A stretch of 64,000 nt of DNA. It comes from G963662675 sp963662675. GTDB taxonomy: Bacteria; Bacteroidota; Bacteroidia; Bacteroidales; Prolixibacteraceae. The notes beneath the pieces were generated by a model that did no database searches, was not told the DNA's origin, and was given only the letters and a program-made list of their open reading frames with translations. The stretch spans positions 496,001-560,000 of the forward strand of contig CAXXHP010000001.1 in assembly GCA_963662675.2 (NCBI GenBank), given 5' to 3'. Below, one piece after another: positions 51,592 to 60,170 of this stretch. The stretch's first letter is position 1, and each line of letters begins with the position of its first letter. Made by a program: the position numbers and the translations under genes.

Positions 51592-51688
51592 GTTGTATGC
51601 AAAATAGAAATACAAAAGGAGCAACTACTGTTCCTTTTTTTTGTTTATTATTTTATTGAAATATTGAAGAATTAAAATACAAAGTGAA

Positions 51689-52318
51689 ATGGATCTATTA
51701 AAAGCCTTAAAATGGCGCTACGCCACAAAGCGGATGAATGGAGAGAAAGTGCCACAAGAAAAATTAGATAATATTTTAGAGGCCATTCGCATGGCACCTT
51801 CCTCACTGGGGTTGCAGACCTATACGGTAATTGTTGTGGAAAGTGATGAGATGAAGAGAAAGATTAGTGAGAAGGCTTGCATTCAACCACAAGTAATGGA
51901 GGGTTCACATTTAGTCGTTTTTGCAGCATGGGACGATGTGTCAGCTGAAAACGTAGAAGCCTACATCGAGAGCGTTTCAAAAACTCGAGGTGTTAATATT
52001 TCCGATTTACTAGATTATAAAAATTTGATTAACGGTTTTTTGATTAAGGCCGGAAAAGATGGAATAAACCGCTGGGCAGCACGTCAGGCCTACATTGCAT
52101 TGGGAGTTGGTTTGATTTCTTCAGCAACGGAAGGTGTTGACGCGACACCAATAGAAGGATTTGATAACGCAGTTATGGATGAAGTGTTGGAGCTAAAAGA
52201 AAAAGGGCTGAGCAGTGTGGTTATGATGGCTCTTGGTTACCGAGATGAGGCGAAAGACCAATTGGCCAAAGCAGCAAAGGTTCGTCGCTCAAAAAAGGAT
52301 TTATTTATCTATAAATAG
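51689..52318 (+). CDS. Nitroreductase-family NAD(P)H oxidoreductase
   Basis: 209-aa FMN enzyme. ALKWRYATKRMNGEKVP opens the fold with the FMN-phosphate Arg; RMAPSSLGLQTYTVIVVES (near 34) and GLSSVVMMALGYRDEA near the C terminus complete the NfsB-like pattern. Reduces nitro compounds or quinones; the physiological substrate is unknown. A strong terminator follows. Confidence 0.9.
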   Translation: MDLLKALKWRYATKRMNGEKVPQEKLDNILEAIRMAPSSLGLQTYTVIVVESDEMKRKISEKACIQPQVMEGSHLVVFAAWDDVSAENVEAYIESVSKTRGVNISDLLDYKNLINGFLIKAGKDGINRWAARQAYIALGVGLISSATEGVDATPIEGFDNAVMDEVLELKEKGLSSVVMMALGYRDEAKDQLAKAAKVRRSKKDLFIYK

Positions 52319-52363
52319 ATTTAATGAAGGTTGGGGAACTAAATTCCTAGGGAAAGATAATGT

Positions 52364-52397
52364 GAGACTGGCGCCTAAAGCCCCAGTCTCTTTATTT
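52364..52397. terminator. Terminator between nitroreductase and pyrC
   Basis: Stem GAGACTGG / CCAGTCTC (52364-52371, 52383-52390) with TTTATTTT after it; works for the plus-strand gene and may serve pyrC on the other side. Confidence 0.85.
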
Positions 52398-53738
52398 TGA
52401 CACATTAAATGTTAGTCTTTTCCCTCTAATGTCATTATTAATTAATCCTCTGTCGTATGCAACTTCCCCATTAATAATTGTTTTATCAACTTGGTGGCTA
52501 AAGGTAGTTCCTTCGAAAGGTGACCAGCCACATTTGTAAATGATATTTTCAGGGACAACAGTCCAGCTTTTATTCGGGTTTATCAAAACCAAATCGGCAA
52601 AAAAGCCCTCCCTAATGTACCCGCGTTTGTTAATACGAAAGAGATCAGCCGGGGCATGACACATTTTCTCAACGACTTTTTCAATTGTTATTTTCCCTTG
52701 TTTAACAAATTCGAACATAGCTGTTAGTGAATGTTGAACAAGAGGGCCTCCGGATGGCGCTTTAAAATAGGGATGTGATTTTTCATCCAGAGTATGTGGT
52801 GCGTGGTCGGTAGCGATAACATCAATTTTATCGGAAAGTAATGCCTCCCAAAGTGCAGCTCGGTCTTCAGCCGACTTAATGGCTGGATTCCACTTAATAC
52901 GAGTTCCATATTCAATGTAATCTTTCTCTTCAAACCAAAGGTGATGAACACAAACTTCGGCAGTTATCTTTTTGTCCTTTACCGGACCAGAATTAAAGAG
53001 CTGCATTTCTTCTGCCGATGATAGATGAAGCACGTGCAAGCGTGTGCCAAATTTTGCAGCCAATTCAACTGCTTTTGATGAGGATTTAAAGCAAGCTTCT
53101 GCACTTCTTATTTTCGAATGTCGGGAAATAGGGACAATTTCGCCATATTTCTCCCTGTAAATTTTAGTATTGCGTTTTATGATGGATTCATCTTCACAAT
53201 GGGTAGCGACTAATGTGGGGGCATTTTTAAAAATTTCAGACAAGGTTTTTTCATCATCCACTAACATGTTTCCGGTTGATGAGCCCATAAATACCTTGAT
53301 GCCGCAAACTTGAGTTGGGTCGGTGGTTAATACTTCAGCGAGATTGTCATTGGTTGCACCAATGTAAAAGGAATAATTTACTGCCGACACTTCTGCTGCA
53401 CGAGCGTATTTTTTTTCCAGTTCTGCTTGTGTGGTTGCTTGTGGATTGGTATTGGGCATTTCCATAAAAGAGGTAATTCCTCCAGCCAAGGCAGCTCTAG
53501 ATTCTGTTGCAATCTCTCCTTTGTGGGTGAGTCCTGGCTCACGAAAATGTACTTGGTCATCAATGGCTCCGGGTATTAGGTATAAGCCTGTTGCCTCAAT
53601 AATTGTAGCACCATTCTGCTCTTGTTCAGGAACTTCAGATTTGTATATTCTTTTTATGAGTTCACCCTCAATCAATACACTTCCTATGAATTGATTTCCT
53701 TCGTTAATAATGGTGGCATTCTTGATGATGGTTCTCAT
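52392..53738 (-). CDS. pyrC: Dihydroorotase (class I)
   Basis: 448-aa amidohydrolase-fold enzyme of pyrimidine synthesis. The metal motif normally DxHxHxR reads DDQVHFREPG: the first His is Gln (Q62), the second is H64. The carboxylated lysine region GIKVFMGSSTGNM, THCEDE, LHLSSAEE, and the catalytic Asp in ATDHAPHT are intact. The Gln form appears to be usual in this phylum. Alone with its own promoter after the GT2 terminator. Confidence 0.93.
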   Translation of the reverse strand: MRTIIKNATIINEGNQFIGSVLIEGELIKRIYKSEVPEQEQNGATIIEATGLYLIPGAIDDQVHFREPGLTHKGEIATESRAALAGGITSFMEMPNTNPQATTQAELEKKYARAAEVSAVNYSFYIGATNDNLAEVLTTDPTQVCGIKVFMGSSTGNMLVDDEKTLSEIFKNAPTLVATHCEDESIIKRNTKIYREKYGEIVPISRHSKIRSAEACFKSSSKAVELAAKFGTRLHVLHLSSAEEMQLFNSGPVKDKKITAEVCVHHLWFEEKDYIEYGTRIKWNPAIKSAEDRAALWEALLSDKIDVIATDHAPHTLDEKSHPYFKAPSGGPLVQHSLTAMFEFVKQGKITIEKVVEKMCHAPADLFRINKRGYIREGFFADLVLINPNKSWTVVPENIIYKCGWSPFEGTTFSHQVDKTIINGEVAYDRGLINNDIRGKRLTFNVSK

Positions 53739-53773
53739 GGTGGTAGTTGTTTGCGTTTAAAATAATACGTGTC

Positions 53774-53801
53774 AAAAAATAAAAAGCTACATTCCTGTAG
53801 C
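53774..53801 (-). terminator. Terminator of the GT2 gene upstream of pyrC
   Basis: Minus-strand stem GCTACA / TGTAGC (53801-53786, loop GGAA) followed by TTTTTATTTTTT (complement of 53774-53785). It separates the GT2 gene from pyrC transcription. Confidence 0.8.
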
Positions 53802-53876
53802 CTCAATAATATCATTTTTGATTGAATTGTTCATTTTCAGATTGGTTGATTGGCCGTTTTTTGCATTTACAGAATG

Positions 53877-54614
53877 CTAGTTTTTTGGGGTGTATCGTTT
53901 GCCCCAACTGCGGATCTTCATTTTTAAAATTCCCCAAAGCGCTTCATTGAAAATCCCTCCGCTCATTTTTGATACTCCTTCTTGTCTCTCGGTGAAAATA
54001 ATGGGCACTTCAATCAAATTAAATCCATGTTTCCATGCTGTAAATTTCATTTCAATTTGAAATCCATAACCTTTTAATCGTATGTCGTCCAAATTGATTG
54101 TTTGTAAAACTTTTCTGCTGTAACATTTAAATCCGGCTGTTGTGTCCATGATTTTCATACCTGTGATAAAACGAACATAAACAGAAGCTAGATAAGACAT
54201 AAGAACTCGCCCAAGAGGCCAGTTAATAACATTTATTCCTTTAATATAACGTGAGCCAATGGCCATATCTCCGCCTTTGTTTTCACAAGCATCATACAGC
54301 AGTTCCAGATCATCAGGGTTGTGCGAAAAATCACAATCCATTTCAAAGATATAATCTGAACCGTGTTCCAGAGCCCATCTAAACCCAGTGAGGTACGCTG
54401 TTCCCAATCCTAATTTCCCTTCTCGTTCTAATAGATGGAGTTTTTTCGGAAATTCAATTTGAAGTGTCTTTATTATACTGGCAGTCCCATCGGGAGAATT
54501 GTCATCGATAATCAACAGTTCAAAGGGTGTCTTCAATGAAAAAACCTTTCGAATCATCCGTTCAATGTTCTCCTGCTCGTTATATGTTGGAATAATGACT
54601 AAACTCTTTTTCAC
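53877..54614 (-). CDS. Polyprenol-phosphate mannosyltransferase-like GT2
   Basis: 245 aa without C-terminal TM segments. LVIIPTYNEQENIERMI, IIDDNSPDGTASIIK, EMDCDFSHNPDDLE (DXD) and GSRYIKGINVINWP match the Dpm1/Ppm1 type. It should transfer mannose or another sugar to a polyprenyl phosphate for later use by membrane GT-C enzymes. The membrane proteins at 9.6-13.4 kb could be such users (speculative). Confidence 0.88.
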   Translation of the reverse strand: MKKSLVIIPTYNEQENIERMIRKVFSLKTPFELLIIDDNSPDGTASIIKTLQIEFPKKLHLLEREGKLGLGTAYLTGFRWALEHGSDYIFEMDCDFSHNPDDLELLYDACENKGGDMAIGSRYIKGINVINWPLGRVLMSYLASVYVRFITGMKIMDTTAGFKCYSRKVLQTINLDDIRLKGYGFQIEMKFTAWKHGFNLIEVPIIFTERQEGVSKMSGGIFNEALWGILKMKIRSWGKRYTPKN

Positions 54615-54846
54615 GAAATATAATATGAGGTTTGTGTGTTGCGAAAATACAATTTTTAAGTAACAATTGAGAATGGAATAATCTGAAGCCTAATTTTTTA
54701 ACAGAAGTTCACAATTATTGTTGTTAACGTATTGTTAAAATGTCATTGAATTGTTGTGTTTGCGAAGGTGTAGTCTTCAATAGTTGCGACTTTTGTGACA
54801 TATAGATATGCAAGTCGGCAAAATGGCGACATAATGGAGGGTTGAT

Positions 54847-56415
54847 ATGGAGTTTAAATGTCAGAAGGCTGGTGGAGAATGCTATGGGCTTAAGGAGCTT
54901 ATGCTTCTGTCGGAGGTCAGTGAGCGACTAATACAGGGTAAAGAGCTAAAGAATGATTTAACCTCTATCCTGGAATTGCTTGTGAAGCATTTGGATGCAG
55001 TAAGGAGTTTTTTGACAATTTTCAATAGGGAAAATTCTCAGATTTATATTGAAGCAGCTTATGGATATAGTTCAGTACAGCAATCACGCGGAAAATATGA
55101 ATTGGGGGAGGGGATTATTGGTCGTGTTGTTGAATTGGCTCGACCTGTGGTAATTGAAAAAATATCAAAATCGAACTTATTTTTAAATCGGACTCAACAA
55201 GAGCTAATTTCAGATGATGGGAAAGAACTTAGTTTTGTGTGTGTTCCTATTATTGTTGATGGTAAAGTAACCGGCACATTGAGTCTTGTCCGGATTTTTA
55301 ATCCGTTTATAACTACTGATGAGGATTTTAGTTTGTTATCCATAATTGGGAGCTTAATTTCAAGGGTTGTCAGTTCTAGGCAAGAGCGTGTTGAGGAAAT
55401 CGAAGTTCTACGCCAAAAGAATCAGAATTTACAGATCCAACTGAATGACGAACATGACCACCGCCCCCTGAATATTGTTGGGAACTCAGGGAAAATGCGC
55501 GATGTTTATTCGCTTGTTAAAATGGTGGCCGAGACAAATTCAACTGTTCTTATTAGAGGAGAAAGTGGTATTGGTAAGGAGTTAGTTGCTGATGCTATTC
55601 ATTTTACGAGCAAAAGATCGAAGGGTGCATTCGTAAAAGTAAATTGCTCCGCCTTGCCAGACTCACTGATTGAAAGCGAGCTCTTTGGTCATGAAAAAGG
55701 AGCATTTACTGGAGCTGATAGCCGTCGAAAAGGACGCTTTGAACTGGCTGATGGTGGTACAATATTCTTGGATGAGATTGGTGATATCCCACTTTCAACC
55801 CAAGTTAAAATTCTGCGAATATTACAGCAACGTGAGTTTGAACGTTTGGGTGGTACCGAAACAATTAAAGTTGATGTGCGGATAGTTGCTGCTACTAACA
55901 GGAATTTGGAGGAAATGATCGAGAATGGTGGATTTAGGGAAGATTTATTCTATCGCATAAATGTTTTCCCATTATATATTCCTTCATTAAGGGAGAGGAG
56001 AGATGATATTCCTTTGCTGGTTGACCATTTTATTGAAAAATTTAATAAACGAAATGGCACAAAAGTCAAGCGTATAACTACTTCAGCATTAAATATGTTA
56101 ATGATCTATTCGTGGCCGGGAAATATCAGGGAATTGGAGAACTGTGTCGAGCGTGCATGTATTTTGACAACCGATGATGTCATTCATAGTTACAATTTGC
56201 CACCTTCATTACAGACGGCAGATTCATCAAATACACAATCAAAGGGAGGAATGACGTATACTGTGGAACAGGTGGAGAAACAGCTAATTCGGGAAGCCCT
56301 TACCTCTACAAAAGGCAATATGGCAAAAGCTGCTGATATTTTGAAGGTTACTGAGCGGATGTTGGGTACACGCATAAAAAAGTACGACATTGATACTTGG
56401 CGTTTTAAGGTGTAG
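54847..56415 (+). CDS. NifA-like sigma-54-dependent activator (GAF-AAA-Fis)
   Basis: 522 aa. GAF domain at about 20-175, AAA+ with Walker A GESGIGKE at 238-245, intact GAFTGA at 285-290, GGTIFLDEIGD near 303-313, and a Fis-type HTH in the last 45 residues ending ERMLGTRIKKYDIDTWRFKV (20 residues). The closing RIKKYxIDxxRF text is characteristic of NifA. No nif structural genes are in the window, so nitrogen-fixation control is inference. It differs from the regulator at 13715, which lacks the HTH. Confidence 0.85.
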   Translation: MEFKCQKAGGECYGLKELMLLSEVSERLIQGKELKNDLTSILELLVKHLDAVRSFLTIFNRENSQIYIEAAYGYSSVQQSRGKYELGEGIIGRVVELARPVVIEKISKSNLFLNRTQQELISDDGKELSFVCVPIIVDGKVTGTLSLVRIFNPFITTDEDFSLLSIIGSLISRVVSSRQERVEEIEVLRQKNQNLQIQLNDEHDHRPLNIVGNSGKMRDVYSLVKMVAETNSTVLIRGESGIGKELVADAIHFTSKRSKGAFVKVNCSALPDSLIESELFGHEKGAFTGADSRRKGRFELADGGTIFLDEIGDIPLSTQVKILRILQQREFERLGGTETIKVDVRIVAATNRNLEEMIENGGFREDLFYRINVFPLYIPSLRERRDDIPLLVDHFIEKFNKRNGTKVKRITTSALNMLMIYSWPGNIRELENCVERACILTTDDVIHSYNLPPSLQTADSSNTQSKGGMTYTVEQVEKQLIREALTSTKGNMAKAADILKVTERMLGTRIKKYDIDTWRFKV

Positions 56416-56474
56416 ATGCTAACTTTAATATTGGTTTTGTCAGGGTTCATTGCTTTCACAAAAAATATATATTT

Positions 56475-56942
56475 ATGAATATCTCATTTTTGAAAGTCGA
56501 CTTGAAAAATATAGAGCATGCAAAACAGATTATTCGTTTGTTGGATGCTTATATGAGAGACGAAATGGGCAATAATTCTCCTATGCCTGCAGGACTGGCT
56601 CCTCATATAATTAAAGGATTACAGAGTCATTCTGCTTATTTGGGGTTTTTTGCGCTCGCCGATGGGGAGTTTATCGCTTTGGCAAATTGCAATAAAAATT
56701 TCTCAACCTTTAAAGCGAAACCAATCATCAATATTCATGATTTTGTTGTGCATCCAAATTATAGAGGGAAAGGTGCAGGTAGGTTCATGTTAGATTCCAT
56801 TGCTGAGTATGGGCGGGAAAATGGTTTTTGCCGGATTAACCTCGAAGTACGAAACGATAATATTGCAGCACAGAATCTTTACAAGGCTGTTGGTTATCAG
56901 GAATGTCAGCCACCCATGTTCTTTTGGGAGAAGATGCTTTGA
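56475..56942 (+). CDS. GNAT N-acetyltransferase
   Basis: 155 aa. The acetyl-CoA pyrophosphate loop is NYRGKGAGRFMLDSIAEYG (motif A), preceded by INIHDFVVHP and followed by INLEVRNDNIAAQNLYKAVGYQ (motif B, C-terminal). Substrate unknown. It starts 60 bp after the NifA-like gene on the same strand; co-transcription is possible. Confidence 0.9.
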   Translation: MNISFLKVDLKNIEHAKQIIRLLDAYMRDEMGNNSPMPAGLAPHIIKGLQSHSAYLGFFALADGEFIALANCNKNFSTFKAKPIINIHDFVVHPNYRGKGAGRFMLDSIAEYGRENGFCRINLEVRNDNIAAQNLYKAVGYQECQPPMFFWEKML

Positions 56943-57112
56943 TAACTCCCTGTTTCCCTGCATTTGCAGACATGTAAGGCTAGCGAAATCTACTCAGAAA
57001 GCTTAATCGTTGATCCTTCATTTTCTTATGAAAACGATCACCTGCGAAATTTTAAAATGTCAATTCTATAAATGGATTAGAAGTTGATAATCAAGCCTAA
57101 TTTTTTAATATG

Positions 57113-57120
57113 TACCTTTG
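57113..57120 (+). promoter_or_regulatory. -7 box of the DEAD-box helicase
   Basis: TACCTTTG, an exact TAnnTTTG, 59 bp before the ATG at 57179; no well-spaced -33 box. Confidence 0.4.
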
Positions 57121-57178
57121 CGCCCTAATTTATATATCATCCTACCTTATTTAAAAGGAGGATTAAAAAAAGTAATGA

Positions 57179-58450
57179 ATGAGATTTGAAGAACTAGAAA
57201 TTATTGATCCCATTATAAAAGCTCTTAAAGACGAAAAATATGAAGAGCCAACATCTATACAAGGAAAGGCAATACCACTTATTTTAAATAGAAATGATGT
57301 GTTGGGAAGTGCTCAAACCGGAACAGGAAAAACAGCTGCTTTTGCTATTCCAATTTTGCAGCACCTATATCTTGATCGTCAGCAGGATCACCGCACGCGC
57401 AAAATTAAAGCGCTCATTATTACCCCAACACGAGAGCTTGCTATTCAGATTGGGGATAGTTTTACTACTTATGGAAAATATACCGGAATAAGAAACACCG
57501 TTATCTTTGGGGGAGTGCCTCAAAATAAACAAACGAATGCGTTGCGTGGAGGTGTTGATGTTTTGATTGCAACTCCTGGAAGGCTATTAGACTTGATGGA
57601 TCAGGGGTTTATCCAATTAAATCATATTGAGTATTTTGTGTTGGACGAAGCTGATAGGATGCTAGATATGGGGTTTGTCCACGATATCCGGAAAATCCTT
57701 GTCAAACTACCAACCAGAAGGCAATCTTTGTTTTTCTCTGCTACAATGCCAAAGAATATTGTTGAGCTATCGAGGAAAATCCTAAGAGATCCTATAAAAG
57801 TTGAAGTTAGTCCTGTTTCTTCTACTGCGAATACCATTCAGCAGTATTTGTATTATACCAATAAGGCGAGCAAAAACGATCTTTTGTTGCATATACTTCA
57901 GAATAAGGATATCGATCATGTGCTATTGTTTTCAAGAACAAAGCACGGTGCAGATAAAATAGTTAGAACCCTAAAGAAGAAGGATATAAAAACGGCAGCC
58001 ATACATGGCGACAAATCTCAAAATCAGAGACAAAAAGCATTGACTCAATTTAAGGCCAGAGAAATAAGGGTGTTGGTAGCTACAGATATTGCAGCAAGAG
58101 GTATTGATATCGACAAACTAAAATATGTCATTAATTACGACATTCCCAATATTGCCGAAACATATGTCCATAGAATTGGTAGGTCTGGAAGGGCTGGAGA
58201 AGAAGGAATTTCCATTTCGATATGCGAGCCTGAGGAAAATGTATATGTGAAGGATATTGAGAAATTGATAAATAAAAAAATTGAAGTTGTTGAAGAAAAC
58301 CCTTTCCCACAAACTGATAAGAAAATGACTGAGAAGGAGAAAAAGGAGTGGGAGAAAGAAAAGCAACGTAGAAAGCAAGAATATTTTGCGTCTAAGAACA
58401 AAAGACAAGAAAAACCAAATTCATCCCGCTTTTCAAGAAGTAAGAGATAA
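57179..58450 (+). CDS. DEAD-box RNA helicase (RhlE-type)
   Basis: 423 aa. Q motif (TSIQGKAIPLIL), AQTGTGKT, PTRELAIQI, TPGR, VLDEADRMLDMGF (DEAD), SAT, and helicase-C motifs ATDIAARGIDID and HRIGRSGRAGE. A charged Lys/Glu-rich tail (~50 residues) ends the protein. A clear Shine-Dalgarno (AGGAGG at 57156-57161) and an AT-rich leader precede the start. Probably a cold- or ribosome-assembly-linked RNA helicase. Confidence 0.96.
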   Translation: MRFEELEIIDPIIKALKDEKYEEPTSIQGKAIPLILNRNDVLGSAQTGTGKTAAFAIPILQHLYLDRQQDHRTRKIKALIITPTRELAIQIGDSFTTYGKYTGIRNTVIFGGVPQNKQTNALRGGVDVLIATPGRLLDLMDQGFIQLNHIEYFVLDEADRMLDMGFVHDIRKILVKLPTRRQSLFFSATMPKNIVELSRKILRDPIKVEVSPVSSTANTIQQYLYYTNKASKNDLLLHILQNKDIDHVLLFSRTKHGADKIVRTLKKKDIKTAAIHGDKSQNQRQKALTQFKAREIRVLVATDIAARGIDIDKLKYVINYDIPNIAETYVHRIGRSGRAGEEGISISICEPEENVYVKDIEKLINKKIEVVEENPFPQTDKKMTEKEKKEWEKEKQRRKQEYFASKNKRQEKPNSSRFSRSKR

Positions 58451-58498
58451 TGCTATTTGGAAGAAGTCTTACTCAGTTACAGTGGTCTAAAAATGAAA

Positions 58499-58530
58499 GA
58501 AGCTTGTCCCGATGGGGCAAGCTTCTTTAT
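58499..58530. terminator. Terminator after the DEAD-box gene
   Basis: Stem GAAGCTTGTCCC / GGGGCAAGCTTC (58499-58510, 58514-58525, one G-U) with TTTATTA after it; also lies before the convergent YceI gene. Confidence 0.85.
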
Positions 58531-58548
58531 TATGTCACTTGGTTCCGA

Positions 58549-59118
58549 TTAGTTGAGAACCAATTTTATATCGAGGACAAAATCGTCATAAATTGCTTTG
58601 TCGCCCAGATTGTCGAAAAATGATCCCGAGCCATAGCGTACATCATATTTTGAGCGGTCAATTGTTATACTTGCATCGTAAGTCGTAGCATCTTTTTTAA
58701 CATCAAAGGTCACAGGGTTGGTGATGCCTTTTATTGTCAGATTCCCTTTTACTGATGCTGTATTTCCGCTAAATGTTGCTTTTTCTGTAATTACAAGTTT
58801 CGCTTCAGGGTGAACTTCAACTCCAAAAAAGTCATCAGATTTTAAATGATTCACCAAATTTGTGTTCATCTCTCCCGGATCCAGATCAAGTACTTTGATG
58901 CTTGTCATGTCAATCACAAATTCACCTGCGACTATGGCATTGCCATCTAGAGTTAGCTCTCCACTTTTTAGTGCAATATCTCCATTGTGTTGTCCGGTTA
59001 CTTTTTTACCTAACCAATTAACTTCTGTATTAGCTACATCTGCTTTTAAAACCTGTGCACTTGCATTTATGCTAAATATTGCAAGGACAATTACGAATAC
59101 TGTTTTCATTGTTTTCAT
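58549..59118 (-). CDS. YceI-family periplasmic protein
   Basis: 189 aa with signal peptide (MKTMKTVFVIVLAIFSINASA). Lipocalin-like beta barrel that binds isoprenoids in relatives; family text includes NWLGKKVTGQHNGDIALKSG (20 residues), IKVLDLDPGEMNTNLVNHL and the closing YDDFVLDIKLVLN. Neighbours pirin and AraC regulator but lies in its own transcript unit. Confidence 0.93.
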   Translation of the reverse strand: MKTMKTVFVIVLAIFSINASAQVLKADVANTEVNWLGKKVTGQHNGDIALKSGELTLDGNAIVAGEFVIDMTSIKVLDLDPGEMNTNLVNHLKSDDFFGVEVHPEAKLVITEKATFSGNTASVKGNLTIKGITNPVTFDVKKDATTYDASITIDRSKYDVRYGSGSFFDNLGDKAIYDDFVLDIKLVLN

Positions 59119-59216
59119 AGTGTGTGAAATTTATAGTTTATTACTTATTCTTTTATTTTTGAGTTTCGCATTAACAGTAAGGCATAACAAACGTTAACAC
59201 TTTTTAGTTGACCTCT

Positions 59217-59939
59217 TTAATGCGTTTGGTTACTAACCGGTATTTCCATGAGTAGCAGGTGTGCCCCTTCTATAACATTAATTTGTATACTCGAGCTTTC
59301 CCAAATACCAATGCCGTCTCTTTTTCCGAGGGACATGCCCGCAATTGTTACATCGCCTTCAATAACAAATGCGTATAATCCATTGGTCTCATTGTTGAGA
59401 TGATATTCAAACTGTTTATTTGTGTCGAATTTACCCATGCTGAACCATGCTTGCTGATACACCCAAACACCTTCATCTTCCGGGTTTGGAGAGAGGAATT
59501 GGTATAGCTCATTCTCCTTTTCAATGTTCTTGAGTGAGATCTGGTCATAACGAGGAGGTACATGTTTTTGATTTGGCAGCACCCATATTTGGAGGAATTT
59601 ACCTTCTTTATTCTTGTTGTGATTATATTCGCTATGAAAAATTCCTGTTCCCGCACTCATTACCTGTATATCTCCTTCTTTAATCACGGTAGTATTTCCC
59701 ATGTTGTCTTTGTGTTCCAAATCACCATGAAGGGGAATCGAAATGATCTCCATATTGTCGTGAGGGTGTATGCCAAAGCCAGTTCCCGCTGCAATAGTGT
59801 CGTCATTCAACACGCGAAGTGCACCGAATTGCATCCGTTCAGGATTATAGTAATTCGCAAAACTGAAACTGTGGTATGAGTTTAACCAACCATGGTTTGC
59901 GTGTCCTCTCGATTCAGCTTTGTGTAATACCGTTTTCAT
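59217..59939 (-). CDS. Pirin-family bicupin protein
   Basis: 240 aa. The N-terminal cupin has metal ligands in FGIHPHDNMEIISIPLHG and GTGIFHSEYNHN; the second cupin is degenerate. Pirins are iron-binding and include quercetin 2,3-dioxygenases. The promoter upstream carries a direct-repeat operator, and the AraC-family gene lies just beyond, suggesting local control. Confidence 0.93.
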   Translation of the reverse strand: MKTVLHKAESRGHANHGWLNSYHSFSFANYYNPERMQFGALRVLNDDTIAAGTGFGIHPHDNMEIISIPLHGDLEHKDNMGNTTVIKEGDIQVMSAGTGIFHSEYNHNKNKEGKFLQIWVLPNQKHVPPRYDQISLKNIEKENELYQFLSPNPEDEGVWVYQQAWFSMGKFDTNKQFEYHLNNETNGLYAFVIEGDVTIAGMSLGKRDGIGIWESSSIQINVIEGAHLLLMEIPVSNQTH

Positions 59940-59998
59940 ATACTTTGTCTATTCTTTAGTGTTTTCATCCGGAATTGAGACTCGGATAATTTATAGAA

Positions 59999-60006
59999 CA
60001 AAGATA
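59999..60006 (-). promoter_or_regulatory. -7 box of the pirin promoter
   Basis: Minus strand TATCTTTG, an exact TAnnTTTG. A TTTTTG element lies 24 bp further up inside the proximal operator repeat. Confidence 0.45.
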
Positions 60007-60026
60007 GCGGATAAAAAGATCCGATA

Positions 60027-60063
60027 ATTGCAAAAATCAGGACAGGGATTGTAAAAATCAGGA
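60027..60063 (-). promoter_or_regulatory. Direct-repeat operator upstream of pirin
   Basis: Two 16-bp copies at 60027-60042 and 60048-60063 that differ at one position (minus strand TCCTGATTTTT, then G or A, then CAAT). The period is 21 bp, two helical turns. The proximal copy ends 20 bp above the -7 box and covers the -33 region. This is the layout of paired AraC-family half-sites at an activated promoter. The AraC-type gene next door is the likely binder (inference). Confidence 0.6.
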
Positions 60064-60170
60064 ATTAGAGTGAAGCAATCTGAAGAAAATGCTCCTTTTA
60101 TTTAGGAACACTCACCGTTAAATTCGATAATAACAGGCCTTTCCCGAAGATTAAATAAATCATTTTTAAT

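Noticed and set aside
54616..54846. NifA-type upstream sites or a -24/-12 promoter in front of the NifA-like gene
   Set aside because: No TGT-N10-ACA and no TGGCAC-N5-TTGC at correct spacing; the nearest match (TGTGACATATAGATATGC) has wrong spacing.
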